Assembly: GCA_963921305.4 (NCBI GenBank)
Contig: CAWUEX030000003.1
Location: 496,001 to 560,000 of the forward strand
DNA length: 64,000 nucleotides
Source of the DNA: CAWUEX02 sp963921305
GTDB lineage: Bacteria; Pseudomonadota; Alphaproteobacteria; Rhodospirillales; Rhodospirillaceae
Reading direction: 5' to 3'
In this document: positions 47,745 through 56,482 of the stretch, in pieces
How positions within the stretch are numbered: position 1 is the first letter of the stretch
Layout of the letters: every line of letters starts with the position of its first letter
Notes under the pieces: model-generated
Databases searched by the model: none
Told to the model about the DNA's origin: nothing
What the model saw: the letters and a program-made list of their open reading frames with translations, nothing else
Made by a program: the position numbers and the translations under genes

Positions 47745-48524
47745 ATGGCTGGATCAGACGCAAAACTGCGGTCCGCCGAGATGCCGTCCTCCCTGCCATC
47801 CTCAAGGGATGAAGGGGAAATTCGAGGATTTGCCGCCCTCGCCGACTCCTGGTGGGACTACGAGGGGCCCTTTGCGCCTCTTCATAAGCTCAATCCGGCG
47901 CGGGTGCGCGCGCTCGCAGACTCTTGCGCGGCGCACTTTGAAAAAGACCTGGATGGGAAAAGACCGTTCTCCGGCTTGTCCCTACTTGATATTGGATGTG
48001 GCGGCGGATTGATTGCCGAACCCTTTTGCCGGCTAGGCTTCGACGTGACCGGCGCAGACGCCGCTGAAGAAAATGTCGCCGCCGCGCGCGATCACGCCGC
48101 GCAGTCTGGACTGGACATCACTTATCTTGAAGCTGCGCCGGAAGATCAGTTTCTCACCGGTAAGACCTTCGATGCCGTATTTGCGCTTGAGGTGGTCGAG
48201 CATGTTGCGGACATCGAGCTGTTCGTCAGAAGCATCTGTCAAAAGGTGAAGCCGGGAGGATTGTTCGCGCTGTCCACGCTGAACCGCACGCTACGCAGTC
48301 TGGTTTTGGGAAAAGGCGTCGCTGAATATGTCGTGAATTGGGTGCCAGCCGGAACCCACGACTGGTCGAAGTTTGTCAAACCGAGTGAATTGGCCCGGGT
48401 GCTACGGTCGGAAGGGCTCACCGTCAAAGACATCACCGGACTGGAGTTTGAGATGGCGACGGGCGAATGGAAAACCGGGACAGATGTCAGCGTCAATTAC
48501 ATCCTGTTCGCTTCACGCAACTAG
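47745..48524 (+). CDS. ubiG: Ubiquinone biosynthesis O-methyltransferase UbiG
   Basis: 259 residues from ATG 47745, with GGAGGAAAG upstream; a frame from 47727 is longer. UbiG features are ALADSWWDYEGPFAPLHKLNPARV, motif I LDIGCGGGLIAEP, and the family-typical EVVEHVADIELFV and VNWVPAGTHDWSKFVKPSEL. It performs the two O-methylations of ubiquinone synthesis at the inner membrane face. A TPR glycosyltransferase gene follows on the same strand. Confidence 0.96.
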   Translation: MAGSDAKLRSAEMPSSLPSSRDEGEIRGFAALADSWWDYEGPFAPLHKLNPARVRALADSCAAHFEKDLDGKRPFSGLSLLDIGCGGGLIAEPFCRLGFDVTGADAAEENVAAARDHAAQSGLDITYLEAAPEDQFLTGKTFDAVFALEVVEHVADIELFVRSICQKVKPGGLFALSTLNRTLRSLVLGKGVAEYVVNWVPAGTHDWSKFVKPSELARVLRSEGLTVKDITGLEFEMATGEWKTGTDVSVNYILFASRN

Positions 48525-48538
48525 GGGCACTTCGGCCC

Positions 48539-50746
48539 ATGCCTCTCTCGAGCTTTATCTCTGACAGGGTGTTGCAGCCGTTGTCGCGCAGGCGTGCACA
48601 ACGCCTTCTCACCGAAGGCATCGAACAGATTTCGCAGGGCGCACCGGAAGCTGCCATCACCGCCCTTGTTGACGCGCACACAAAGGACCCGAACAACGCG
48701 GCGATTTTGACCAATCTGGGCGCAGCCTATGCACTCTCACAGCGCTTGGAGGACGCCGCTGGTGCGTTTGCGAACGCGCTTGATGTCGAGGCGACGCATT
48801 GGCCCGCGCTCATAAATATTGCCGAGACGCTAATTCAGTTGGCCCAGCCGACGGCAGCCCTTCCGAGATTCGCTGACGCTGAGCAAGTGTCACCCCTCCC
48901 CGATGAGGCGCGGATGGCACATGCAAAGGTTTTGATTGCTGCGCGGGACTTTCATGCCGCCTACGCCGGCCTCAGGCGACCGCCTCCTACACTCAGGCAT
49001 TCTTACGAGTATTGGTTGCTCTATGGAATCGCGTGTCAATTCGTTGGTTTCACAGTTCAGGCTGAAGCGGCGTTTCGGCATGCCCGGCGGCTTGATGCGA
49101 ACGCTCTTGGGGCGACCACGCGCCACGGCCGGCTGATCGGCGATATCGGACACGATGGATCGGCGCGCAGCGCGTTGGCCCGCGCAAAGGTTGAACACGG
49201 CGGCGTGGAAGCAACGATTTCATTTGTCAGAACACTTGCGCGCCCCAGCCAACGGACCAGCGCCATTAAACTCTATCGGGATGTTCTCGAACGGGAGCCG
49301 GGAAACACGGAGGCCATGACCAACCTCGGCAACCTCCTGAAACTTGAGGGCGAATTTGACTCGGCGGAGCGCTTGTATCGGCAAGTGCTCGGCGTAAATC
49401 CCCAAAATGCGGCCATTCACAAGAACCTTGGGGATTTACTTGCCCGGTCGTTGAGAGTTGAGGAGGGCATTTCGCACCTTCGCACGGCGACAGAGCAGGA
49501 CCCGCGGAACCCCTACCTGCTGAGCGACCTCATCTTCGCGGAACAGTATGCACCGACGCCACCAGACAGCGGCAACCCTTCATCAGTCGCCACGTGGCGC
49601 GAGATGTTCGGAAAACGCAGAATGCCTGATCCCCGGGTTAAGGGCACAGCGCCGCGCGGAAGACTCCGAGTTGGATTACTGTCCGGAAACTTCCGCCGTC
49701 ACCCCGTGGGTTTCCTTGCGCTCCCCATCCTGGAAGCACTGGATCAGACAAAAATTTCAATTCTGACCTACGCCAATCAGACTGTGAGCGATGAAGTCAC
49801 CGCACGGTTCCGAACCCTCTCTGACCACTGGAAGACGGTCGCGCACCTCAATGACCAGACATTGTTGGATATGATACGCGACGACCGCCTTGATGTGCTG
49901 CTTGAGATGTCCGGTCATGCGGTCGGGCATCGGTTGCCCGTGTTGGCAGAGCGCGCGGCGCCGGTGCAAATCAAGTGGGTGGGCGGCCAGTACGCCACGA
50001 TGGGCGTTGAGGCGATCGACTATTTTCTGAGCGACCCGGTCGAAACACCACCCGAGTGCGAACACCTGTACTCAGAGACAGTCCTCAAGTTACCGGTCAC
50101 CTATGCAGGCTACAAGGCCCCTAGCTACGCACCCGGCGTGTCTGCGCTGCCGGCGCTGTCCAACGGCTGGGTGACCTTCGGCAGCCTCAACAAGATCAAC
50201 AAGATCAACGACCTGACCATCGAACTTTGGGCGACATGCCTGAACGCCGTGCCGGACAGCCGCCTACTGTTGACAGCAGACGGGTTTGGCGATGCGTCGA
50301 CGATCGCGCGTTGCCAGAAAAAATTCGCAGCGTCTGGGATCGCACCATCACGGCTGGATTTGCGCGCAACCGCACCGCACGAAGACGCTCTCGCCACGTA
50401 TAACGAAATCGATATCGCACTAGATCCCCATCCCTACTCCGGATGTCTGACGACATGCGAAGCGCTGTGGATGGGCGTGCCCGTGCTGACCTGGCCCGGC
50501 AAGACATTTGCCGGACGTCATAGCGCGAGCTTCCTCACGACTGTTGGACTGCGTGATTGGATCGCGGACGGGCCGGAGGATTACGTGCGCGTTCTGACAG
50601 ATAAATGCTCTGACCTGTCAGCCCTGAACGATTTGCGGCTGGGGCTGCGCGACAGAGTAGCCGCTTCGCCACTGTGCGATTTCAAGCAGATCGCGGCCGA
50701 TCTTGAACGCTGCCTGTTGGGCGTCGCGGCCCAGGCCAGGGGCTAA
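48539..50746 (+). CDS. TPR-containing SPINDLY/OGT-type glycosyltransferase (GT41)
   Basis: 735 residues from ATG 48539; a frame from 48467 overlaps ubiG. Tetratricopeptide repeats fill about 30-320 (NNAAILTNLGAAYALSQRLEDAAGAF, NTEAMTNLGNLLKLEGEFDSAERLYRQ). The C-terminal catalytic region resembles O-GlcNAc transferase: RLRVGLLSGNFRRHPVGF, VGGQYATMGVEAIDYFLSDPVETP, GSLNKINKINDLTIELWATCL and DIALDPHPYSGCLTTCEALWMGVPVLTWPG. It probably glycosylates proteins in the cytoplasm. The acceptor is unknown. Confidence 0.88.
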   Translation: MPLSSFISDRVLQPLSRRRAQRLLTEGIEQISQGAPEAAITALVDAHTKDPNNAAILTNLGAAYALSQRLEDAAGAFANALDVEATHWPALINIAETLIQLAQPTAALPRFADAEQVSPLPDEARMAHAKVLIAARDFHAAYAGLRRPPPTLRHSYEYWLLYGIACQFVGFTVQAEAAFRHARRLDANALGATTRHGRLIGDIGHDGSARSALARAKVEHGGVEATISFVRTLARPSQRTSAIKLYRDVLEREPGNTEAMTNLGNLLKLEGEFDSAERLYRQVLGVNPQNAAIHKNLGDLLARSLRVEEGISHLRTATEQDPRNPYLLSDLIFAEQYAPTPPDSGNPSSVATWREMFGKRRMPDPRVKGTAPRGRLRVGLLSGNFRRHPVGFLALPILEALDQTKISILTYANQTVSDEVTARFRTLSDHWKTVAHLNDQTLLDMIRDDRLDVLLEMSGHAVGHRLPVLAERAAPVQIKWVGGQYATMGVEAIDYFLSDPVETPPECEHLYSETVLKLPVTYAGYKAPSYAPGVSALPALSNGWVTFGSLNKINKINDLTIELWATCLNAVPDSRLLLTADGFGDASTIARCQKKFAASGIAPSRLDLRATAPHEDALATYNEIDIALDPHPYSGCLTTCEALWMGVPVLTWPGKTFAGRHSASFLTTVGLRDWIADGPEDYVRVLTDKCSDLSALNDLRLGLRDRVAASPLCDFKQIAADLERCLLGVAAQARG

Positions 50747-50758
50747 AGACGTGCCGTC

Positions 50759-51235
50759 CTAGGACAGCTTCCGCTTAACCCAAGGCACGGCGGCGATCTC
50801 AACGCCTTCCTCGATCAGCTCTTGCGCCTCTTCGGGGCTCGCCTCGCCGTAAATGCCGCGCGATTCCGCTTCGCCGTAATGAATTTTACGGGCTTCTTCG
50901 GGGAACTTGTCGCCGACATCTTCGAATTTCTTTTCGATCGTAGCCTGCAGTTCTTTGATCGCTTCGACGGCCTTGGTCACGACCTAGGCCATATCGTCCT
51001 GACCGGGCACCGTCGTCGGCGCGCTCGGCTCAGGGTCGGATGTGGCGGGCGGCGCAAGCTCACCAATGCCAGATTTCGAGATTCGGGGCGCCATCGGCGC
51101 TTTGCGTACCTTGGCGCTGCCGCACACCGGGCACAGGACCTTGCGTGACTTGCGCAGCGAGTCATAGGCCGCGCTGCTTTTGAACCACGACTCAAATTCG
51201 TGCTCTTCGTCACAGATTAAATCGTAAACAATCAT
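50759..51235 (-). pseudogene. DUF1178 gene interrupted by an in-frame amber codon
   Basis: Codons from ATG 51235 give 83 residues with the DUF1178 start (MIVYDLICDEEHEFESWFKS, zinc-binding CPVCGSAKV). A TAG at 50986-50984 then stops the frame. Without any frame change the next codons continue with the DUF1178 C-terminal part (IEKKFEDVGDKFPEEARKIH, ESRGIYGEASPEEAQELIEEG) to 50759. The full frame of about 158 codons matches the family length. Either a single nonsense mutation inactivated the gene, or this is a sequencing error or a suppressed stop. Translation of the second half from GTG 50980 is possible but has no clear ribosome-binding site. Confidence 0.8.
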
Positions 51236-51314
51236 AGCCCTTACTCACGGTGGCGCGGTGAGGACGTAAGGCTAAACGATTGATGTTTCAAGTTTATTAA
51301 GGCGAGCGCTGGAC

Positions 51315-52148
51315 CTATTCAGGGCCTGAGAAGGGCCTATCATGGCTCAGGGACGGCATTTTCTTGCGGATCTTGGCGACTAGGCCCGCATCAATCTCCG
51401 CGGAAACGACGCCCACATCCTTGCCGCCATCAGCCAGGACCTTGCCCCACGGATCGATGATCAGGGCATGACCGAAGGTCGCTCGATCACCGGGATGCAG
51501 GCCGGTCTGCGCCGGTGCGAAGACGTAGCTGCCGGTCTCGATGGCCCGCGCCCGCAACAACACATGCCAATGCGCTTCTCCGGTCACCTGGGTGAAGGCC
51601 GACGGAACAGTGATGAAGTGGACATCAGCCTGCGCGAGCGTGCGGTACAACGCCGGAAAGCGAAGGTCATAGCAAATGGTGAGGCCGAGACGCCCCCAGG
51701 GCAGATCGACAGTCACCGCGCCATCGCCCGGCGCAAAGGTCGAGCTTTCCGCATAGCGTTCGCCATTGCCAAGATCGACATCGAACATGTGAATTTTGTC
51801 GTAGCGGGCGACGATTTCTCCCGCAGGATCGACAACATAGGTGCGGTTCGCGACGCGGCCATCCGGGAGGCTTATGGATAGACTGCCGCAATGCAGCCAA
51901 ATGCCGTGAGACCTGGCCGCTTCTCTGAAGGCCGCTAGACCTTCGTGATCCTCTTCGGTTTGCGCTTTTTCGGTGATGGCCCGCCTGCCCCATTCCATCA
52001 TGGTGACATTTTCCGGCATCAGAACCAGATCAGCCCCGTCGTCTGCGGCGCGCTGAACCAGTCCCAACGCGACATCAACGTTTTCTTTGAGGTCATTGCC
52101 TGCATTTACCTGCAGACAGGCTGCCTTAAACGAGCCCGGCTCCGTCAC
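51315..52148 (-). CDS. Carbon-nitrogen hydrolase (Nit/omega-amidase type)
   Basis: 277 residues. The catalytic triad is complete: Glu in LVLMPENVT, Lys in RYDKIHMFDVD and Cys in LTICYDLRFPALYR. It resembles bacterial Nit1 homologues that deaminate damaged glutathione or hydrolyse omega-amides, in the cytoplasm. The start overlaps the stop of the glutaredoxin gene (ATGA), so translation is coupled, and a glutathione link fits. Confidence 0.93.
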   Translation of the reverse strand: MTEPGSFKAACLQVNAGNDLKENVDVALGLVQRAADDGADLVLMPENVTMMEWGRRAITEKAQTEEDHEGLAAFREAARSHGIWLHCGSLSISLPDGRVANRTYVVDPAGEIVARYDKIHMFDVDLGNGERYAESSTFAPGDGAVTVDLPWGRLGLTICYDLRFPALYRTLAQADVHFITVPSAFTQVTGEAHWHVLLRARAIETGSYVFAPAQTGLHPGDRATFGHALIIDPWGKVLADGGKDVGVVSAEIDAGLVAKIRKKMPSLSHDRPFSGPE

Positions 52149-52426
52149 GGCTGGCTGTCCTGCCTGTCCGCCGGTTGCAATAGCGGATCAAGCCGTCCGT
52201 CGCGTTCAAGTGCATACAGATCGTCGCAGCCGCCGATATGAGCGTCGTCGATGAAGATTTGCGGGACAGATGTTCTACCACCCGCCCGCTGGATCATCTC
52301 CTTCTTGCGGCCAGGGTCGGTCAACACATTGATCTCGGTGAAGTCCACCCCTTTCGACGAGAGGAGTCTCTTGGCGTGGTGACAAAAGCCGCACAAGGGC
52401 GAGGAATATACTTCGATGTCTGCCAT
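52145..52426 (-). CDS. grxC: Glutaredoxin 3
   Basis: 93 residues. The active site is CGFC (residues 12-15) rather than the commoner CPYC, followed by HHAKRLLSSKGVDFTEINV, the cis-Pro in TSVPQIFIDDAHIGGCDDL and a helical tail. It reduces disulfides with glutathione. It overlaps the nitrilase gene downstream by 4 bases. In many alphaproteobacteria comF, grxC and a nitrilase are adjacent; here a formyltransferase-like gene on the other strand is inserted between comF and grxC. Confidence 0.95.
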   Translation of the reverse strand: MADIEVYSSPLCGFCHHAKRLLSSKGVDFTEINVLTDPGRKKEMIQRAGGRTSVPQIFIDDAHIGGCDDLYALERDGRLDPLLQPADRQDSQP

Positions 52427-52512
52427 GGAAGCTAAAAGGCCCGGTTAGAGAAAGAGAGTGATGTATGGCATATTAGGCCTTGGCGTTTCGTCTTCAAGGA
52501 TGGTGTAAGCCT

Positions 52513-53160
52513 GTGATCAACACCGAAGCAGCAGCCGTTAGAAGGATCATTCTTCTGACGGGAGAAGCGGAGGCCAGCGCGCTCACACCACTCCTGACCA
52601 AGGCAAATCCCTCTTGCGATGTCGTGCATGCGTCTAGCCACAACGATTTGCTCACCCTTAGCCGAGACAAAGTGGTGGGATCACGGCTTATCGCTTTTTG
52701 TTCACCGGTGATTGTGCCGAAATCCGTGCTCGATGACATGGATTGCGGCAGCTTCAACTTTCACCCTGGTCCGCCGACCTATCCGGGCCGATACCCCAGC
52801 GTTTTCGCGCTGTATGAAGATGCGGTCGAATTCGGTGTCACGGTCCATCACATGGCGCCGAAGGTAGACGAAGGCCCCATCGTCGCCGTCAAACTTTTTG
52901 CCATTCCCCAAGACTGTGATCTGGAGGCTCTGGACACTCTGGCGTTCAAAGCCTTGATCGACATGTTTCAGAAGCTGGCCGTCCCATTGGCGCAAAATGC
53001 CACCCCGCTGCCGAGCCGCGCCATCTCCTGGTCGGGCTCGAAACGGGCCAAAGCAGACTGCGACGCGCTGTGCTGCGCTGGCCCCTCTTTGCCGGCGGAT
53101 GAACTTGTACGCCGCAAGCGCGCCTGCGGCCCGCATTTTCAAATGAAAGCTCACGACTGA
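52513..53160 (+). CDS. Formyltransferase-fold protein
   Basis: 215 residues from a GTG at 52513 with AAGGA upstream; a TTG at 52480 is also open. The formyl-transferase catalytic layout is present: FNFHPGPPTYPGRYP (Asn and His) and FGVTVHHMAPKVDEGPIVAV (Asp). It is shorter than methionyl-tRNA formyltransferase and lacks its C-terminal domain, so it probably transfers a one-carbon group to another small acceptor. It overlaps the end of comF by 10 bases on the opposite strand. Confidence 0.8.
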   Translation: MINTEAAAVRRIILLTGEAEASALTPLLTKANPSCDVVHASSHNDLLTLSRDKVVGSRLIAFCSPVIVPKSVLDDMDCGSFNFHPGPPTYPGRYPSVFALYEDAVEFGVTVHHMAPKVDEGPIVAVKLFAIPQDCDLEALDTLAFKALIDMFQKLAVPLAQNATPLPSRAISWSGSKRAKADCDALCCAGPSLPADELVRRKRACGPHFQMKAHD

Positions 53161-53894
53161 GGCGCTGGAACGCGGCTTGCCACCAATGCGTCGACCCTTT
53201 TCGCTCCGGCCTGGCGCAGGGCACGTGCGCAGGCATTCAAGGTTGCGCCGGTCGTCAGCACGTCATCAATAAGAACAACATTTCGGCCTGCGACTTCTGC
53301 TTTCAGCCGGACCGCGAACGCACCGACCACGTTTTTACGCCGTGCAGCTGCCGATAACCGGCCCTGAGATGGCGTCGCTTTGACGCGCCGGAGAATATCG
53401 TATCGCGCAGAGATACCGGTGTGCTGATGGATGTGGCGTGTCAGCAAAGCCGCTTGATTGTAGGTGCGCCAGAAGAGGCGCCACCTGTGCAGCGGCACGG
53501 GCAGCAGGAGGTCGGCATCGGCAAGAAGGTCCGCCCCGGCCCGCACCATCCATCGGCTCAAGGCAGGAGCATAGTCGGCGCGGTCCGCGTGTTTGAGCCG
53601 CGTAATCAGGGCCCGGCTGTGTTCGGTGTAAAGGCAGACGGCCCGCGCACGATCAAATGCTGGCGGAGACTTGGCACAGGCGCCGCAAACGAGGTCTTCT
53701 GGTGCACCGGCGTAGGCGTCGCGGAAGGGCAAGCCACACTTTGCACAGCAGGGTGGGGTAATGAATTCAACGGTGTCGAAACAGGACGCGCATAGAGCCC
53801 CGGTATCGGCGACCGGTTCGCTGCACAGCAGACAGCGCGGCGGGAGCACCGCGTTGACCACCATCCTTGCTGCATCGCGCACTTCGGTTTTCAT
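53151..53894 (-). CDS. ComF-family phosphoribosyltransferase-like protein
   Basis: 247 residues. N-terminal Cys pairs form zinc sites (PPRCLLCSEPV, CASC, CCAKCGLPF, CGAC), followed by a type I phosphoribosyltransferase domain with VVLIDDVLTTGATLNAC. ComF proteins take part in DNA uptake and ssDNA handling in transformable bacteria; the role in alphaproteobacteria is unclear. Divergent from the NDUFAF5-like gene. Confidence 0.92.
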   Translation of the reverse strand: MKTEVRDAARMVVNAVLPPRCLLCSEPVADTGALCASCFDTVEFITPPCCAKCGLPFRDAYAGAPEDLVCGACAKSPPAFDRARAVCLYTEHSRALITRLKHADRADYAPALSRWMVRAGADLLADADLLLPVPLHRWRLFWRTYNQAALLTRHIHQHTGISARYDILRRVKATPSQGRLSAAARRKNVVGAFAVRLKAEVAGRNVVLIDDVLTTGATLNACARALRQAGAKRVDALVASRVPAPQS

Positions 53895-53957
53895 GCTCGC
53901 CTAACGTACCAGCGCTGGCCCTTCCGGCGTATTGCCGATCTATGTCATAAGCGGGGC

Positions 53958-54854
53958 ATGTCTGGCCCGCCCCGTATATTCGACCGCGCCGCTGTCGCCC
54001 GCAACAGAAGCCGCGCCGCAGCTCTGGGTGGGTCCACACCCGAATTCCTGCACGAGGCGCGTGACCGGCTGCTTGACCGGCTGCGGGACGTCACTCGGTC
54101 GTTCTCTACAGCGCTGGTTTTGGGCGGCCGGGACGGAGACCTCGCGCAGACCTTGAAAGATAACCACGCCGTTCAAGACTGCGTTTCGGCTGACGTTTCA
54201 TACGCGTTCGCAGAAAGCGCGGCCGAGCGGGACGTCTTGTGTACCAATGCCGACGAGGAATGGATTCCGTTCCGGGATCAGGCGTTTGATCTGATCTTCG
54301 CCGAACTGTGCCTGCATTGGACGAATGATCTGCCGGGAAGCCTCATTCAGTTACGGCGCACCCTAAAGCCAGATGGCTTGTTCCTTGCGACGGTGTTCGG
54401 CGGTCAAACACTGAAGGAACTACGGGCGAGCTGGACAGAGGCAGAAAGCGCACGTCTGGGCGGTGTATCGCCTCGTGTCTCCCCTTTCCTGGATGTGCGT
54501 GATGCCGGAGACCTTCTCGTGCGCGCGGGGTTCGCTCTGCCGGTAACGGATTTGGATTTGGTCGAGGTTGAGTTCGACAGCGTTGCCGAGCTGGCACATA
54601 CCCTTCGCAGCCTGGGCGAAACCAACGCAGTGGCAGGCCGGGCAAGGGGCCTGACCAGCCGCCGGTTGTGGCAGACGATGGAAGACCATTACCAAACCCA
54701 TTTCGCGTCTCAGTCCGGGGGCGTGACAGCAACATTTGAGATTGTCACCATGACGGGCTGGGCCCCTGACCCGCGCCAACAAAAGCCCCTTGCGCCAGGG
54801 TCAGCCGCATCGCGCTTGGCTGACGCTTTAGGCAGTGATGAAACCCCAGTGTGA
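53958..54854 (+). CDS. NDUFAF5-like SAM-dependent methyltransferase-fold protein
   Basis: 298 residues. A BioC-like class I fold: N-terminal FDRAAVARNRSRAA, a glycine loop LVLGGRDGDLA in the SAM position, and DLIFAELCLHWTNDLPGSLIQLRRTLKPDGLFLATVFGGQ. This pattern is that of NDUFAF5, the mitochondrial protein that hydroxylates an Arg of complex I, and of its alphaproteobacterial relatives next to comF. A role in respiratory complex I maturation is inferred. Confidence 0.85.
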   Translation: MSGPPRIFDRAAVARNRSRAAALGGSTPEFLHEARDRLLDRLRDVTRSFSTALVLGGRDGDLAQTLKDNHAVQDCVSADVSYAFAESAAERDVLCTNADEEWIPFRDQAFDLIFAELCLHWTNDLPGSLIQLRRTLKPDGLFLATVFGGQTLKELRASWTEAESARLGGVSPRVSPFLDVRDAGDLLVRAGFALPVTDLDLVEVEFDSVAELAHTLRSLGETNAVAGRARGLTSRRLWQTMEDHYQTHFASQSGGVTATFEIVTMTGWAPDPRQQKPLAPGSAASRLADALGSDETPV

Positions 54855-54881
54855 TTACGCGAGCAGGTTGAAAGTTCGATT

Positions 54882-55598
54882 ATGAAATTTGAAATGCCCC
54901 TTCTCAAAGGCCGCCTGGTCAAACGCTACAAGCGATTCTTTGCCGACGTCGAGTTGGACAGCGGCGAAACCGTAACCGCGCACTGCGCCAACTCGGGCTC
55001 GATGCTGTCGGTCAAACCGGAAGGGGCACCAGTGTGGATTTCTCCGACTCAGAATCCCAATCGCAAGCTCAAGTTCACCTGGGAGATCGTCGAGATCAAG
55101 CGGGCCAAGGTTGGCATCAACACCGGACTGCCGAATGGGCTTGTCACGGAGGCGATTGAGAACGGAACGATCAAAGAGCTGGCAGGCTACTCCGCCCTGC
55201 GCCGCGAAGTGAAGTACGGCAAGAATTCCAGGATCGATATCCTGCTTGAGGACGACAGCAAGCCGCTTTGTTATGTGGAGGTTAAGAACGTCACCCTGCG
55301 GCGCGACCTGAGCAAATCCGGGCCGGTGGAATTTCCCGATGCCGTTACGACCCGTGGCGCCAAGCACCTGGTGGAACTGTCGGACATGGTCAAAGAGGGC
55401 CACCGGGCGGTGATGTTTTATCTGGTCCAGCGCGGCGACGGACCGTCGTTTCAGATCGCCGGAGACATTGATCCGGACTATGAAAAAGGGCTGATTGCAG
55501 CGATGAAAGCGGGGGTCGAGGTGCTGTGTTACAAGTGCCAAGTCACACCCAAGCAAATCCGGGTCACCGAGCCGCTGCCCATGGATTTACCCTCCTGA
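54882..55598 (+). CDS. sfsA: SfsA family DNA-binding/nuclease-like protein
   Basis: 238 residues. SfsA signatures: LLKGRLVKRYKRFFADVELD, VTAHCANSGSML, then the PD-(D/E)xK-like core SRIDILLEDD and CYVEVKNVTL, and FPDAVTTRGAKHLVEL. It is a cytoplasmic nucleic-acid-binding protein, named after sugar-fermentation stimulation in E. coli. map follows. Confidence 0.95.
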   Translation: MKFEMPLLKGRLVKRYKRFFADVELDSGETVTAHCANSGSMLSVKPEGAPVWISPTQNPNRKLKFTWEIVEIKRAKVGINTGLPNGLVTEAIENGTIKELAGYSALRREVKYGKNSRIDILLEDDSKPLCYVEVKNVTLRRDLSKSGPVEFPDAVTTRGAKHLVELSDMVKEGHRAVMFYLVQRGDGPSFQIAGDIDPDYEKGLIAAMKAGVEVLCYKCQVTPKQIRVTEPLPMDLPS

Positions 55599-55653
55599 AA
55601 CGACTATATGTCACCCTCAACTTGCGCCCTGACTGCATAGCCTAGATAGAGTG

Positions 55654-56475
55654 ATGAATTTAGCCGCCGAGAAAGTTGAGCGTCCGCGCCCGAATGAGAT
55701 CGTCCTGCATGGCCCGGACGGGTTCGCCGCCATGCGCAAATCAGGCCGCTTCGCCGCGGAAGTGCTGGATTTCATCACCCCGCATGTGAAGCCGGGCATC
55801 ACCACCGGTGAGCTGGATCAGCTTTGTCATGACTTTCAAATTGAGCACGATGCGGTGCCGGGGCCACTGGGCTACCGTGGTTTCACCAAATCAATCTGCA
55901 CCTCGATCAATCACGTGGTGTGCCACGGCATTCCGGGCGACCGGGCGCTGAAAGACGGCGACATCATCAATATCGACGTCTCCCCCATCCTTGACGGCTG
56001 GTATGGCGACACCAGCCGCATGTTTTATGTGGGCGACGTAAAGATCAAAGCCAAACGGCTGGTGGAGGCGACCTACCACGCGATGATGAAGGGGATTGAG
56101 GCGGTCAAACCCGGGGCGACCCTGGGCGACATCGGCCACGCGATTCAGACTTACGCTGAAAGCCAACGGTTCTCCGTCGTACGCGACTTCTGCGGCCACG
56201 GCATCGGACAGGTGTTTCACAGCGCGCCGAACGTGATGCACTTTGGCAGACCGGGAACAGGCTTGCGCTTGGAAGAAGGCATGATCTTTACCGTCGAACC
56301 CATGATCAACGCCGGCAAATACGACACCAAGGTTCTCGACGACGGCTGGACCGCGGTGACCCGCGATAAGTCTTTGTCCGCCCAATTCGAGCATACGATT
56401 GGCGTCACCGCCGACGGCTTTGAAATCTTCACGCTCTCCCCCGAGGGGCATACGTTCCCGCCCTTCGCCGTGTAG
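55654..56475 (+). CDS. map: Methionine aminopeptidase, type I
   Basis: 273 residues from ATG 55654 (GTG 55651 adjacent). M24 metal ligands are in IINIDVSPILDGWYGDTSR (two Asp), CGHGIGQVFH (His), FTVEPMIN (Glu) and AQFEHTIGVT (Glu). The substrate-contact segment is SINHVVCHGIPG. It removes N-terminal Met from new proteins. radC starts 7 bases downstream. Confidence 0.97.
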   Translation: MNLAAEKVERPRPNEIVLHGPDGFAAMRKSGRFAAEVLDFITPHVKPGITTGELDQLCHDFQIEHDAVPGPLGYRGFTKSICTSINHVVCHGIPGDRALKDGDIINIDVSPILDGWYGDTSRMFYVGDVKIKAKRLVEATYHAMMKGIEAVKPGATLGDIGHAIQTYAESQRFSVVRDFCGHGIGQVFHSAPNVMHFGRPGTGLRLEEGMIFTVEPMINAGKYDTKVLDDGWTAVTRDKSLSAQFEHTIGVTADGFEIFTLSPEGHTFPPFAV

Positions 56476-56482
56476 CGGTGCG

